Below are positions 38,964 to 48,629 of a DNA stretch of 64,000 bases, one piece after another. Origin of the DNA: DTU098 sp964498525 (GTDB lineage: Bacteria > Bacillota > Desulfotomaculia > Desulfotomaculales > Pelotomaculaceae); the NCBI GenBank assembly GCA_964498525.1, contig CAZCGU010000005.1, positions 131,022-195,021 on the forward strand, in the 5' to 3' direction. The notes under the pieces are model-generated. The model saw only the letters and a program-made list of their open reading frames with translations, was not told where the DNA came from and ran no database searches. Position 1 is the stretch's first letter, and every line of letters begins with the position of its first letter. Both the position numbers and the translations under genes were made by a program.

Positions 38964-39215
38964 CGGGTTCCTGATTATCCGGGGGTGTGGCGGGTGCAAT
39001 CGCGGCGGGCCCCCGGGCGGTTCCCGGCCTGCCGGTAATGAGGTTCTGGATTGGGGCCCCGGCCCCAAAGTCCAAGGTCCCGGCAAGCCCCTGCGTGGAC
39101 CGGCCAACTGCCGGAACCCCGGACCCAGGGCGGTATGTTCAGCGCTTTAAAGGGAACAGCCGGCATTTTTAACGCCTGGTCCGGCGGATCCGTGACATAA
39201 TTGGAGGTACCTTTT

Positions 39216-40775
39216 TTGACTTCAGGCAAAAGGCCTTTGGCGCTGGTCATCCTGGACGGCTGGGGTTTTTGCCCCGGGGTGGAAGGGAACGCCATAGCCC
39301 GGGCGGACCTACCCAACTATAAAAGATTTCTTCTGGAATTCCCGCACTGTGTCCTGGCCTGCTCCGGAGAAGAGGTGGGACTGCCGGAGGGCCAGATGGG
39401 CAACTCCGAAGTGGGGCATCTTAATATCGGCGCCGGCCGGGTTGTCTACCAGGAATTAACCCGGATTTCACGGGCCGTGCGGGACGGTAGTTTTTTTAAA
39501 AACAAGGCCCTGCTGGATGCGGTGGAGCATGCCAGGGGAAGCAACAGGTCCCTGCACTTGATGGGCCTTTTATCCGACGGCGGGGTGCACAGCCACATCC
39601 GCCATCTTCTGGCCCTGCTGGACCTGGCGGCCGGGCAAAATCTGAGCCGGGTCTTTGTCCATGCTTTCCTGGACGGGCGGGACGTACCGCCGGACAACGC
39701 CAGGGAATACTTTGAAACCATGAGGCAAAAACTAAGTGAGCTGGGATATGCCGTGGCTACAGTGATGGGACGTTATTACGCCATGGACCGGGACCGGCGC
39801 TGGGAACGGATCGAGCGGGCCTACAACGCCATGGTTTTTGGTGAGGGCATCCAGGCCGGGACCCCTCTGGAAGCAGTGGAAATGGGCTACGCCAGGGGGG
39901 AAAAGGACGAATTTATTCAGCCCACCGTAATTATGAACAGCGCCGGGGGACCTGTGGCCCGGGTGGAGGACGGGGACGCCGTAATTTTTTTCAACTTCCG
40001 GCCCGATCGGGCCCGGCAGATTACCAGAGCCTTCGTGGACAGGGAATTCACCGGCTTCAGCCGGAAAACCGGCTATCCGAAAGTGCATTTTACCTGCATG
40101 ACCCAGTACGACAGGACCATTGAAGCGCCGGTGGCTTTTTCGGCCCAGGCCTTAAACAACACCCTGGGGGAGGTTTTGAGCAGGCACGGTATTGCCCAGC
40201 TCCGCCTGGCCGAAACGGAAAAATACGCCCATGTCACCTTTTTTTTCAACGGCGGCGTGGAAGAACCCAATCCCGGCGAGGAACGCATCCTGGTGCCTTC
40301 GCCCAAAGTGGCTACCTACGATCTGCAGCCCGAGATGAGCGCGCCGGAGGTTACTGAAAATTTTTTGGAGCAGCTGGCTCTGGACAAATACGGCGTGATT
40401 ATCATGAACTATGCCAATCCGGATATGGTAGGCCACACCGGGGATATGGAAGCAACGGTCCGGGCCCTGGAAACCGTGGACTGCTGCCTGGGCAAAGTTG
40501 TCCGGGCCGTGCTGGAAAAGGAAGGTACGGTCCTGATTACGGCGGACCACGGCAACGCGGACGAAATGCTGGACGAAAAGGGGTGTATCTGCACCTCCCA
40601 CAGCACCAACCCCGTTCCCTTTATCCTGATCAGGCGGGACACGTCCGGCCTGAGCCTGCGTTCCGGCAGTCTGGAGGATATTTCCCCCACTATCCTGGAT
40701 CTGTTGAACCTGCCCAAACCGGAAGAGATGACGGGATCTACGCTGCTTAAAATGAATCGCAAGTTAGAGAATTAA
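39216..40775 (+). CDS. gpmI: 2,3-bisphosphoglycerate-independent phosphoglycerate mutase
   Basis: Mn-dependent mutase of the alkaline phosphatase superfamily, converting 3- to 2-phosphoglycerate; 519 residues. N-terminal metal motif ALVILDGWGF, catalytic Ser in MGNSEVGHLNIGAG, the insertion domain with HAFLDGRDVPP, and late metal motifs MVGHTGD and TADHGNADEM. TTG 39216 lies eight bases after GGAGG; TTG 39201 would include the ribosome binding site. It belongs to the gap-pgk-tpiA-gpmI-eno operon. Confidence 0.97.
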   Translation: MTSGKRPLALVILDGWGFCPGVEGNAIARADLPNYKRFLLEFPHCVLACSGEEVGLPEGQMGNSEVGHLNIGAGRVVYQELTRISRAVRDGSFFKNKALLDAVEHARGSNRSLHLMGLLSDGGVHSHIRHLLALLDLAAGQNLSRVFVHAFLDGRDVPPDNAREYFETMRQKLSELGYAVATVMGRYYAMDRDRRWERIERAYNAMVFGEGIQAGTPLEAVEMGYARGEKDEFIQPTVIMNSAGGPVARVEDGDAVIFFNFRPDRARQITRAFVDREFTGFSRKTGYPKVHFTCMTQYDRTIEAPVAFSAQALNNTLGEVLSRHGIAQLRLAETEKYAHVTFFFNGGVEEPNPGEERILVPSPKVATYDLQPEMSAPEVTENFLEQLALDKYGVIIMNYANPDMVGHTGDMEATVRALETVDCCLGKVVRAVLEKEGTVLITADHGNADEMLDEKGCICTSHSTNPVPFILIRRDTSGLSLRSGSLEDISPTILDLLNLPKPEEMTGSTLLKMNRKLEN

Positions 40776-40828
40776 TGAACTTGCTGCAGGAACAAACCGT
40801 TTTTTGAAACAAAAGGAGGAAATGACCT

Positions 40829-42118
<1,290 letters not shown>

Positions 42119-42165
42119 CTTCTGGCGGGGTGGGCTTTTAACAGCCTTTTATTTGCGGCTTCCAA

Positions 42166-42195
42166 TTGTCAAGGTTTATAAACCTGTGGTATAAT
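42166..42195 (+). promoter_or_regulatory. secG promoter with palindromic spacer
   Basis: TTGTCA (42166-42171), 18-bp spacer, TATAAT (42190-42195) with extended TG at 42187-42188. The spacer contains AGGTTTATAAACCT (42172-42185), a perfect 14-bp palindrome placed where a repressor would block polymerase. Transcription would start about 42202, which supports GTG 42231 as the secG start. Confidence 0.8.
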
Positions 42196-42230
42196 TGCTT
42201 CGGCACAGCCGTGCCGGGGAGGTGAGTTTC

Positions 42231-42467
42231 GTGGCAGTTGTTAAGATTATCTTTATGGTTTTTCATGTTCTTCTGGCACTTGCCCTGATTGCCGCAGTGG
42301 TACTCCAGTCCGGCAAGAGCGCCGGTCTTTCCGGCTCCATCGCTGGTGGGGCGGAAACAATATTCGGCGGTAAAAAAAAGGGTCTGGACGAACTGCTGAG
42401 CAAGATTACTGTTATAGTAGCCTCATTATTCGCGGCAACGGCCCTTTTACTGGTGCTTTGGAAGTAA
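42231..42467 (+). CDS. secG: Preprotein translocase subunit SecG
   Basis: Small membrane subunit of the SecYEG channel, 78 residues, with two transmembrane helices (IFMVFHVLLALALIAAVVLQ and ITVIVASLFAATALLLVLW) joined by the conserved loop GKSAGLSGSIAGGAETIFGG. GTG 42231 follows GGGGAGGTGAG; the open frame to 42195 overlaps the -10 box and is excluded. In many relatives secG is followed by rnr; here rnr is not present. Confidence 0.95.
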   Translation: MAVVKIIFMVFHVLLALALIAAVVLQSGKSAGLSGSIAGGAETIFGGKKKGLDELLSKITVIVASLFAATALLLVLWK

Positions 42468-43100
42468 ATAAGGGGTACCCGGGATAGAAAAACAGAAGGG
42501 CACGGAAGTGCGAAGCGCGAAATGCGGATGAGCGGGAACAAGGAAGGGCGTAACAGTACCGCAGAATGAAAGGGTGACCGGCGGAACCATCATTAAAAGC
42601 AATGCCGCCGGCACGGTAGAATCACATTGGTAAAATACAACCCGGTTAAAAAAGGGTGGCAAATTTTGGGATATGGCAAAATAAATTAGTCTTTTAGAAG
42701 CGCCGGAATCCGGCGCTTGTCTGATCTCAGGGGAAAAGAAGGAGAGGACGGCGGCCTGGAAAGGAGATATGTGGACCAAATGGGGCGCCCCTTATTTGGC
42801 TGTCCCCGGCGACTGGGGGCAAGGGCTTCATCTCCATATCTGCTTCCGTATATTTTTGCTGCTGCCCCGGTGGCCAGGGTAGGGGGAGCAACGGCACTGA
42901 TTAATATTCAATTTTTTCTGTCCCCCCGGCATCCAGGAGAGGGAGTAAAGCGCTTTTATTGATTGCAACGGTAGGCAAGGCTGTTCCCCCGGCGTCCGGG
43001 GGGTGAAGCAGCGCCGGGGATATCCCCGGTAAAAGTTGCTAAAAAGAGGTTGTTCTAGTAAAATAAACAGGGGACTGAATTGGAGAAAGAGGGGAAGGAT
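42468..43100. other. Long intergenic region with nested inverted repeats
   Basis: About 630 bp without a recognised gene. Nested pairings occur at 42556-42618: outer TACCG/CGGTA, inner CCGGCGG (42578-42584) with CCGCCGG (42605-42611). AAGCGCCGG and CCGGCGCTT form a perfect 9-bp hairpin at 42698-42718. CCGGGGATATCCCCGG near 43014-43029 is a perfect palindrome. None is followed by a good T-run. An 81-codon frame at 42717-42962 has no ribosome binding site or family resemblance. Confidence 0.5.
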
Positions 43101-43577
43101 ATGCACAAATCCCTGCGTGATGAAGGTATGTGCTTCGGCTGCGGCTCCCGCAACCCCATCGGCTTGAAACTGGTTTTTGAGCAGGATGGGGAACTGACCC
43201 GCACAACCTTCACAGGCGCCCCCGAACACCAGGGCTGGAAAGGCGTGGTTCACGGGGGCCTCCTTGCCACCCTGCTGGATGAGGCCATGGGCCAGTGGCT
43301 GTGGGCCAGAAATTTTGTCACCATGACCGCTGAAATGACCACCCGCTACAGCGCCGCCACGCCAGTTGGGATGAAGCTGATTGTTGAGGCTGAAAGAACA
43401 GCGGAAAAGGGCCGGCTGATTCAAATGGAGGCCAGAATAAAACTGCCTGATGGGACGGTTTCCGCCCGGGCCGCTGCCAAATTTTTAAAAGTCAAACCCG
43501 AGGACATGCAGAAAGGAGCGTCATCCTTTGAACAGAATGGAAGCCCTGTCGTTGCTGAAGAAAAACCTGACCAATAA
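43101..43577 (+). CDS. PaaI/4HBT-type hotdog thioesterase
   Basis: Predicted acyl-CoA thioesterase of the PaaI-like hotdog group, 158 residues. Typical features are the N-terminal CFGCGSRNPIGLKLVF, the hotdog helix HQGWKGVVHGGLLATLLDEA and the strand MTAEMTTRYSAATPVGMKL. ATG 43101 follows GAGGGGAAGGAT; an in-frame TTG at 43080 is less likely. It overlaps the next gene by 50 bp. The substrate is unknown. Confidence 0.88.
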   Translation: MHKSLRDEGMCFGCGSRNPIGLKLVFEQDGELTRTTFTGAPEHQGWKGVVHGGLLATLLDEAMGQWLWARNFVTMTAEMTTRYSAATPVGMKLIVEAERTAEKGRLIQMEARIKLPDGTVSARAAAKFLKVKPEDMQKGASSFEQNGSPVVAEEKPDQ

Positions 43578-44079
43578 GAACCTGTTTAACCACTCCCTGG
43601 CCGTAGAGGCGGTTATGCGCCGCCTTGCCGAACATTTCGGTGAGGATGTGGAAAAATGGGGTCTGGCCGGCCTATTGCACGATATCGACTACGACCGGAC
43701 CAAAGACTCCCCGGAAATACATAGCATTGAGGGCGCGGAAATGCTCAATGACTTGGGTTTGCCCGGGGATATCGTCTATGCGGTTAAAGTGCACAATGAT
43801 TACCACGGCCTGCCCCGCCTGTCCCTGCTGGACAAGGCCCTCTTTGCCACCGACCCGCTGACCGGTTTTATCGTGGCAGGCGCCCTGATCCGCCCGGAAA
43901 AGAAGCTGGCCGCTGTGGATGTCCCTTTCCTTTTGAAACGCTTCGGCGAGAAGGCCTTTGCCCGGGGGGCCAACCGGGAAACAATGAAAGCCTGCGAGGA
44001 AATGGGCCTTTCCCTGGAAGAGTTTATGGAAATGGGCCTGGAGGCCATGCAGGGGATCGCCGGGGAGCTGAAGCTGTAA
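43528..44079 (+). CDS. HD domain protein (predicted phosphohydrolase)
   Basis: A 183-residue HD-superfamily protein. The metal residues appear as HSLAVEAVMRRL (first His), LLHDIDYDRT (His-Asp) and a later HNDYHGL. TTG 43528 lies nine bases after AAAGGAG and overlaps the thioesterase gene in another frame; ATG 43537 would be too far from that site. Close relatives are annotated only as HD or HDIG proteins; substrate unknown. Confidence 0.87.
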   Translation: MNRMEALSLLKKNLTNKNLFNHSLAVEAVMRRLAEHFGEDVEKWGLAGLLHDIDYDRTKDSPEIHSIEGAEMLNDLGLPGDIVYAVKVHNDYHGLPRLSLLDKALFATDPLTGFIVAGALIRPEKKLAAVDVPFLLKRFGEKAFARGANRETMKACEEMGLSLEEFMEMGLEAMQGIAGELKL

Positions 44080-44187
44080 AATTTTTGGGCAGGAAGGCGC
44101 CGGCTTGAAAACGGCCCGCCGGCACAGATCCGGGGCGGCCATACCGGCAATAATTGTAATTTATTTTATGGTTGTGAGCCGGCGTTC

Positions 44188-44215
44188 TTGACAAAGCGCA
44201 AAGGGATGCTATAAT
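44188..44215 (+). promoter_or_regulatory. smpB promoter
   Basis: TTGACA (44188-44193), 16-bp spacer, TATAAT (44210-44215). Both boxes are consensus. The start codon of smpB lies 94 bp downstream of the -10. Confidence 0.85.
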
Positions 44216-44308
44216 TACACTGCACACTTAAAACAACTGTTGCCGTTATTGTGTTCACCTTAGCCCTTAACCTTGCCGGAAAGGGTTTGTTTTTTCAGGA
44301 GAGCCGTT

Positions 44309-44770
44309 ATGATAGTCAAAACCGTTACGGAAAATAGAAAAGTAAGGCACGAGTACCACATCCTTGAGACCTACGAGGCCGGCATAGCCCTGACCGGAAC
44401 CGAGGTTAAGTCGTTGCGCGCCGGCAAGGCCAACCTCCAGGACAGCTATGCCCGGGTTGAAAACGCCGAGTTGATGCTGTATAATATGCATATAAGCCCT
44501 TACGCCCAGGGGAACCAGTTTAACCATGAACCCAAGCGCACTCGCAGGTTGCTGATGCACAAGCAGGAAATCATGCGGCTTCTGGGCAAAACCCGGGAAA
44601 AGGGCCTGACGCTGGTTCCATTGAAGGTCTACTTCAAGAATGGCCTGGCCAAGGTTGAGCTGGCCCTGGCCAAAGGCAAGAAGCTCTACGACCGAAGGGA
44701 AGACATTGCCGCCCGGGACGCGCGGCGGGAAATGGAACGGGCCGCCAAGGAGAGGTCCAGGGCTTATTAG
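44309..44770 (+). CDS. smpB: SsrA-binding protein SmpB
   Basis: Binds the tRNA-like domain of tmRNA and delivers it to stalled ribosomes; 153 residues. Motifs include NRKVRHEYHILETYEAGIAL, TGTEVKSLRAGKANL, HISPYAQGNQFNHEP and the basic C-terminal tail ending RRAKERSRAY-like (ERAAKERSRAY). ATG 44309 follows CAGGAGAG; the frame is open upstream to 44273 without a site. Its RNA partner ssrA is encoded 284 bp downstream. Confidence 0.97.
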   Translation: MIVKTVTENRKVRHEYHILETYEAGIALTGTEVKSLRAGKANLQDSYARVENAELMLYNMHISPYAQGNQFNHEPKRTRRLLMHKQEIMRLLGKTREKGLTLVPLKVYFKNGLAKVELALAKGKKLYDRREDIAARDARREMERAAKERSRAY

Positions 44771-44870
44771 ACTGGGAATCAGCATTGTGGCGTTATTTAG
44801 CTGTGCTGCCGCGTTTTTTTGATGTGAGTTTTCATCGCCAACAGCGGGGCATACCGATTAAAAAATAAAC

Positions 44871-44911
44871 TGCAATACCAAATAAATTGCAATACTAATT
44901 AACTGCAATGC
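44871..44911 (+). repeat. Three TGCAATAC-type repeats between smpB and ssrA
   Basis: TGCAATAC at 44871-44878 and 44888-44895, and TGCAATGC at 44904-44911, spaced 17 and 16 bp in an A+T-rich stretch about 150-180 bp upstream of the tmRNA. They could be binding sites for a regulator or chance A+T-rich similarity. Confidence 0.4.
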
Positions 44912-45054
44912 AACGCCTGGCGTGTTAAAACCAATTGATAGCGTGAGTTTGTTGGGATCAACCGGTGTCAGGTGGTGGCAGCAGAGAATAAAAAGTTAAA
45001 TTAAAACTTATTGTCACGTTTAACCTGGATGAAACAACCCAATAATATAATTAT

Positions 45055-45405
45055 GGGGGCGCACTGGTTTCGACGGGGGAAGCGGTGGCAGGAGGAGCGA
45101 GCCGGGGTTCCATCAGCCCGTTAAACGGTGGGAAACATTTAATTGCCAATAACGAATACGCCTTAGCTGCTTAATTGCAGTTAACCTCCTACCCGCGCTG
45201 GGCCCGTGGCCCGGGCCAGGGGGTCATTTAAACGGGCTGGCTTGAACCCAATTCTCGGAGGGTTCAAGTAAGATTCATCGAGATAGTTCCAACGGAGCTT
45301 GGCTATAAGCGCCTGCGGACCGAAATGTAAATTATAGCCTGCGCTCGGAGAAACTCCTGTGGTCGGTCTTCCGGACGGTGGGTTCGATTCCCCCCGCCTC
45401 CACCA
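45055..45405 (+). ncRNA. ssrA: Transfer-messenger RNA (tmRNA)
   Basis: Rescues stalled ribosomes and tags nascent proteins for proteolysis. The 5' end GGGGGCG pairs with CGCCTCC before the encoded 3' ACCA, forming the acceptor stem (one G-U). The 5' block continues with CTGGTTTCGACGGG, and the T-arm GGTTCGATTC is near the 3' end. The tag frame at 45145-45174 reads GCC through TAA and encodes ANNEYALAA, ending in the usual ALAA degron. A weak promoter may be TTTAAC (45019) with TAATAT (45043), 18-bp spacing. The 3' end serves as a probable integration site. Confidence 0.96.
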
Positions 45406-45487
45406 GATTATCTACCATCTATTGATAAAAAGAATTTTATCGGTGGGTGGTTTTTGTTTTGCCTGAAAAGCTGGTAATAAAGCCGTT
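45396..45487 (+). repeat. Left copy of ssrA-end direct repeat (attL candidate)
   Basis: Begins at the GCCTCCACCA of the tmRNA 3' end and runs through its terminator. It matches 49824-49916 with about seven differences over 92 bp; the first 31 bp are identical. Similarity starts abruptly inside the tmRNA acceptor stem, as expected for an attachment site. Confidence 0.75.
45414..45460 (+). terminator. ssrA terminator
   Basis: GATAAAA (45424-45430) and TTTTATC (45435-45441) close an AGAA loop; the outer ACCATC pairs with GGGTGGT (45446-45451). TTTTTGTTTT follows. A second copy of this terminator occurs at 49842-49889 in the downstream direct repeat. Confidence 0.8.
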
Positions 45488-45665
45488 ATAGCGTTCTGGT
45501 GGAGCGGCTTTTATCATTTCATGGCATGTTGTTTTGGTAGTGATAAAAACCCCTCTACTATTTTTCTATGGTGTTAGAAAGGGTAATCGTTGAAAGTTAG
45601 CAGGGGGTGTGCATCGTTAACTAGTATAACATCCGCTAATAATTTGTGCACATTATAATGCTATT

Positions 45666-46170
45666 TCACATCTTATACTTCCAGTGGTATACTACCGGTG
45701 AAGCGTTTACTTCTTCTATATATTGATAAATACGATTAACAAGTTCTTCTTTGCTATCGACCCTGATACCTTGTAAAAACTGTTTTGTCATCTTTCCGAA
45801 AAAGCTTTCTATTAAATTAAGCCATGAACCATGCTTAGGTGTGAATACAAACTCAAAACGTCCCGGTTTTGCAGCAAGATATTTCTTTGTTTATTTGGAT
45901 GTGTGTGCAGAATGGTTATCAAGAACCAATCGGATTTTGTCGCCTTCCGTATATTTCAAATCAATTATTTTCAGGAATTCAATGACTGTTCGGAGACGTA
46001 TGTGCTCGCTGTCCCTTCCTACAAAACCATGATCGATAGAGGGACGAAGATCTTTAGTCGTGTTTGCAATGGCTTGGATTCCTGGCTTTTCATCATAAGA
46101 TATTGTAACCGTCTTGTTTCCATCAACTGGAATCAAGTTGCCTTTTTCGTCAAAGCATAATTCTAATCTA
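45666..46170 (-). pseudogene. IS630-type transposase, C-terminal remnant with in-frame stop
   Basis: Minus-strand frame open from about 46170. It reads the DDE core (ISYDEKPGIQAIANTT, RLVLDNHSAHTSK), then a TAA at 45893-45891 where relatives have Glu, then continues in the same frame (KPGRFEFVFTPKHGSWLNLI, ESFFGKMTKQF) to a TGA at 45668-45666. The N-terminal part, including the helix-turn-helix, is missing, cut about 20 bp before the trmO-like start. It is therefore inactive by both truncation and nonsense. No terminal inverted repeats were identified. Confidence 0.85.
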
Positions 46171-46187
46171 TTTTAGGAGGTATTATT

Positions 46188-46667
46188 ATGTCAGTTACAT
46201 TCAACCCTATCGGAGAGGTGAAAATTGAAGACAGGAATTGCTTCATTGAACTGAATAATGAAGTTTTTCCCGCAACGTTGGGACTGGATGAGTACAGTCA
46301 CATACAGATTGTTTGGTGGTTCCATTTATACGACAGTGAAGAAACAAGAAAATATTATGTTCTGGATAAGCCTTATACAAAAGGGCCGGAAAAGATAGGC
46401 GTATTTGCGACCAGATCGCCTGTCAGACCGAACCCCATAGGAATTACGTCATGTGTACTCGTTAAAATCGACAAAGAAAATCACAGACTGCAAGTTGAAG
46501 ATTTTGATGCTGAGAATGGCACGCCTATTCTTGATATCAAGCCATACCAACCCTCCATAGACCGCGTAAGGGATGTCGAAATGCCGTCCTGGTGCAAGCA
46601 TTGGCCGGCTTATGTAGAGGAAAATACAGGGTTCGATTGGAGCCAGGAGTTTAATTTTCCGGAGTAA
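46188..46667 (+). CDS. TrmO/TsaA-type tRNA methyltransferase family protein
   Basis: A 159-residue protein of the TrmO (YaeB/TsaA-fold) family, which in E. coli N6-methylates t6A37 of tRNA-Thr using S-adenosylmethionine. It shows FNPIGEVK, ATLGLDEYSHIQIVWWFH, GVFATRSPVRPNPIGITS and LDIKPYQPSID, all family hallmarks. The C-terminal domain of the E. coli enzyme is absent, so this is the short form and could have another substrate. ATG 46188 follows AGGAGG. It sits in the accessory island and is A+T-richer than core genes. Confidence 0.88.
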   Translation: MSVTFNPIGEVKIEDRNCFIELNNEVFPATLGLDEYSHIQIVWWFHLYDSEETRKYYVLDKPYTKGPEKIGVFATRSPVRPNPIGITSCVLVKIDKENHRLQVEDFDAENGTPILDIKPYQPSIDRVRDVEMPSWCKHWPAYVEENTGFDWSQEFNFPE

Positions 46668-46711
46668 TACTTTATTGTAGTATTATAAGTGAAAGTAGGT
46701 GATTAGTCTGC

Positions 46712-47431
46712 ATGGGGTACAGCGTTGATTTGAATAGAGTACCCATCCTCCGATATATGGAAATTCTAAATAAACAAAATTTGTTGCCGGGTCGAAAAAT
46801 ATTATTAGAAAATCTTGAAGAGAATTTCCATAAGATGGCGGCCGCCGGTATTCATAATTTGGCTGAACTTAAAAACAATATATCTTCGGCCCAGCGGCTT
46901 TTCGCATTTGCCTTAAAGACAGGTGTGCCTGAAAACTACCTGACTATTTTGAAAAGAGAAATGGGAAGTCTGGAGCAGAAACCAGTACCGATTTCTGATT
47001 TTCCCGGTATTTCTGCCAATACAGTCTCTATTCTGTTGAATAAGAGCATAAGGACATCAAAAGATGTATATGATTTGGCAATCAATCCCAACAACATATC
47101 CATAGTAAGCCGGGAAATGGGCGTTGAGGCCAACGAACTGCAAGAAATAAATAGCTTGTGCAACCTTGTCAGAATTAACGGCATAGGGGCAATCGCCGCA
47201 AGAACCATGTATGAGGGAGGTTATAAAAGCGTTGCCGAGATAGCCCATGCAAAGGCTACGAAATTGCTTGAAAGCATGAACGCGGTTAATATGAACAAGA
47301 AGTATTATAAGGCTAAACTTGGCGAAAAGGATATGCAGTTTGCCATAGACGCGGCGAATATAATTCTGGAAGCAGAGGTAAGTAATGCGCCGGATAAACT
47401 TCGGACCAAGTTGGCCCGAAGTGACAGATAG
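46712..47431 (+). CDS. Helix-hairpin-helix-rich protein, DUF4332-like
   Basis: A 239-residue soluble protein with repeated helical units resembling DUF4332/HhH domains: GIHNLAELKNNI, FPGISANTVSILLNKSI, and INGIGAIAARTMYEGGYKSV followed by IAHAKATKLLESMN. These suggest nucleic-acid or protein interaction, but no catalytic motif is visible. ATG 46712 has TAGGTGATT about eight bases upstream. It lies 44 bp after the trmO-like gene and is probably co-transcribed. Function unknown. Confidence 0.7.
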   Translation: MGYSVDLNRVPILRYMEILNKQNLLPGRKILLENLEENFHKMAAAGIHNLAELKNNISSAQRLFAFALKTGVPENYLTILKREMGSLEQKPVPISDFPGISANTVSILLNKSIRTSKDVYDLAINPNNISIVSREMGVEANELQEINSLCNLVRINGIGAIAARTMYEGGYKSVAEIAHAKATKLLESMNAVNMNKKYYKAKLGEKDMQFAIDAANIILEAEVSNAPDKLRTKLARSDR

Positions 47432-47480
47432 ATAAAACGGTAGTCATAAACGTATAATCCGACTTTGAAGGGAGGGCGGA

Positions 47481-47630
47481 TTGCTACATGGAAAACTGGA
47501 TATTGATGATGATCCCACCATGCTCCTGTTGTTTTTAATGGAAGAAGGGGTTGATCCTAACGTCCATAGAAAACGCCCATTGTCAAGTTGGGTTAAGGCT
47601 AATTCCCAGGGATTATGTTCCAGTAAGTAA
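47481..47630 (+). CDS. Possible 49-residue protein, ankyrin-like
   Basis: TTG 47481 follows GGGAGGGCGGA. The product includes MLLLFLMEEGVDPNVHRKR, which resembles one ankyrin repeat, and ends at TAA 47628. It is too short to be a full domain and may be a remnant. Nothing else is recognised in 47432-47835. Confidence 0.3.
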   Translation: MLHGKLDIDDDPTMLLLFLMEEGVDPNVHRKRPLSSWVKANSQGLCSSK

Positions 47631-47835
47631 TAAATTTGCTAATAGATCACGCATGCTTTGAGTCCAGGTTCTTGATTTGTATGCCGGGTAGTATTAAAAA
47701 AGCTGGTTATTGACAATGAATTTTAGCCTTTGCTTTTGCTGTTCTTGCGTTCAATTAAGCCATTTTTCACGTTGGTTGCTTAATGTGAGAAGCCCCCTTG
47801 TTCTGTGCTAAAAAACATTGAACCCTTCTTACCGG

Positions 47836-47865
47836 TTACAACAGAGTGTGATACAATTGTATTAC
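47836..47865 (+). promoter_or_regulatory. Promoter/operator of the toxin-antitoxin-like pair
   Basis: TTACAA (47836-47841), 18-bp spacer, TATTAC (47860-47865). ATACAATTGTAT (47851-47862) is a perfect palindrome, extending to 18 bp with one mismatched pair (GTGATACAA/TTGTATTAC). A ribbon-helix-helix antitoxin could bind here and autoregulate. Confidence 0.55.
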
Positions 47866-47892
47866 ATTTGAATGATCAAGGAGGCCTTGACT

Positions 47893-48129
47893 ATGGCTCA
47901 TATATCCCTAAGACTGTCCGAAGAGGAAAAAAAACTAATGGAAAACTACGCCAACTGGCTCGGTGTTAGCCTGTCGGAAGCTATTAAAGCCGTTTTCTTT
48001 GAAAAGTTGGAAGAAGAATACGACTTGCGTATTATAGCGGAATATGAAACCGCGGAAAAAGAGGGCAAAATCGCATATAAAACCTTTACTCAGGTAGTAA
48101 ACGAGCTGGGGTTTGAAGATGAAATATAA
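47893..48129 (+). CDS. RelB-type ribbon-helix-helix antitoxin (DUF6290-like)
   Basis: A 78-residue protein. The N-terminal ribbon-helix-helix (AHISLRLSEEEKKLMENYA then LGVSLSEAIKAVFFEKL) would bind DNA as a dimer; the acidic C-terminal half (EEEYDLRIIAEYETAEKEGK) would cap the toxin. ATG 47893 follows CAAGGAGGCC; the upstream in-frame ATG 47872 includes that site and is not favoured. It overlaps the RelE-type gene by 11 bp, the classical antitoxin-first order. Confidence 0.87.
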   Translation: MAHISLRLSEEEKKLMENYANWLGVSLSEAIKAVFFEKLEEEYDLRIIAEYETAEKEGKIAYKTFTQVVNELGFEDEI

Positions 48130-48385
48130 GGTAGTATTCACAAATAAAGCAAGCAAGGCCCTGGAGAAGATTGAACGCCCGCAAAAAAAAATGATCCTCT
48201 CCTGGATAAAAAACAACTTGGTGGACTGCGAAGAACCAAGAAAACAAGGCAGGGCCCTTGCTGGTGATAAAAAAAATTATTGGCGGTATCGCACCGGCGC
48301 TTACAGGCTCGTCGCTAAAATAGATGACGGCCGGCTAATTGTGATTATGATTAGCGTAAGCCATAGAAAAGATGTTTATAGGTAG
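48119..48385 (+). CDS. RelE/ParE-type toxin
   Basis: An 88-residue basic protein with the RelE fold pattern: YKVVFTNKASKALEKI, GRALAGDKKNYWRYRTGAYR and the C-terminal VIMISVSHRKDVYR. Conserved Arg/Lys residues (WRYRTGAYR and HRKDVY) fit the ribosome-dependent mRNA interferase group, though ParE-like action cannot be excluded. ATG 48119 lies within the antitoxin 3' end, so translation is coupled. Both genes look intact and may stabilise the island. Confidence 0.87.
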   Translation: MKYKVVFTNKASKALEKIERPQKKMILSWIKNNLVDCEEPRKQGRALAGDKKNYWRYRTGAYRLVAKIDDGRLIVIMISVSHRKDVYR

Positions 48386-48629
48386 CCGGACACCCCTGGT
48401 TATTGGTTAACCGCCTTGATCGGCTTATAATCTAGTGGTGACAATCTTGCAAATTTTTGATGGTAGAACGGGAGGAATGTAAAATGCCGGTCACATGGTT
48501 GGGAAGACAACCAAATGGCTGTAACATGGGAGCCGAGTTGTTCGAGATGAGCTGGGTGCGGGCCATCGTGCTGTTTTCTCCTACCTGGCCTGGGCGCTTT
48601 GCTACTATGGATACTCCTATGTTTGTTAA

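Noticed and set aside
42548..42600. T-box-like AAGGGTGACCGGCGGAACC after secG
   Set aside because: It resembles the T-box antiterminator only loosely, lacks a specifier stem and is not followed by a tRNA-linked gene.
42717..42962. 81-codon frame between secG and the thioesterase gene
   Set aside because: Overlaps an inverted repeat and lacks a start context or resemblance to known proteins.
45751..46160. Plus-strand frames of 93 and 109 codons at 45751-46160
   Set aside because: They are antisense shadows of the IS630-type transposase remnant on the minus strand.
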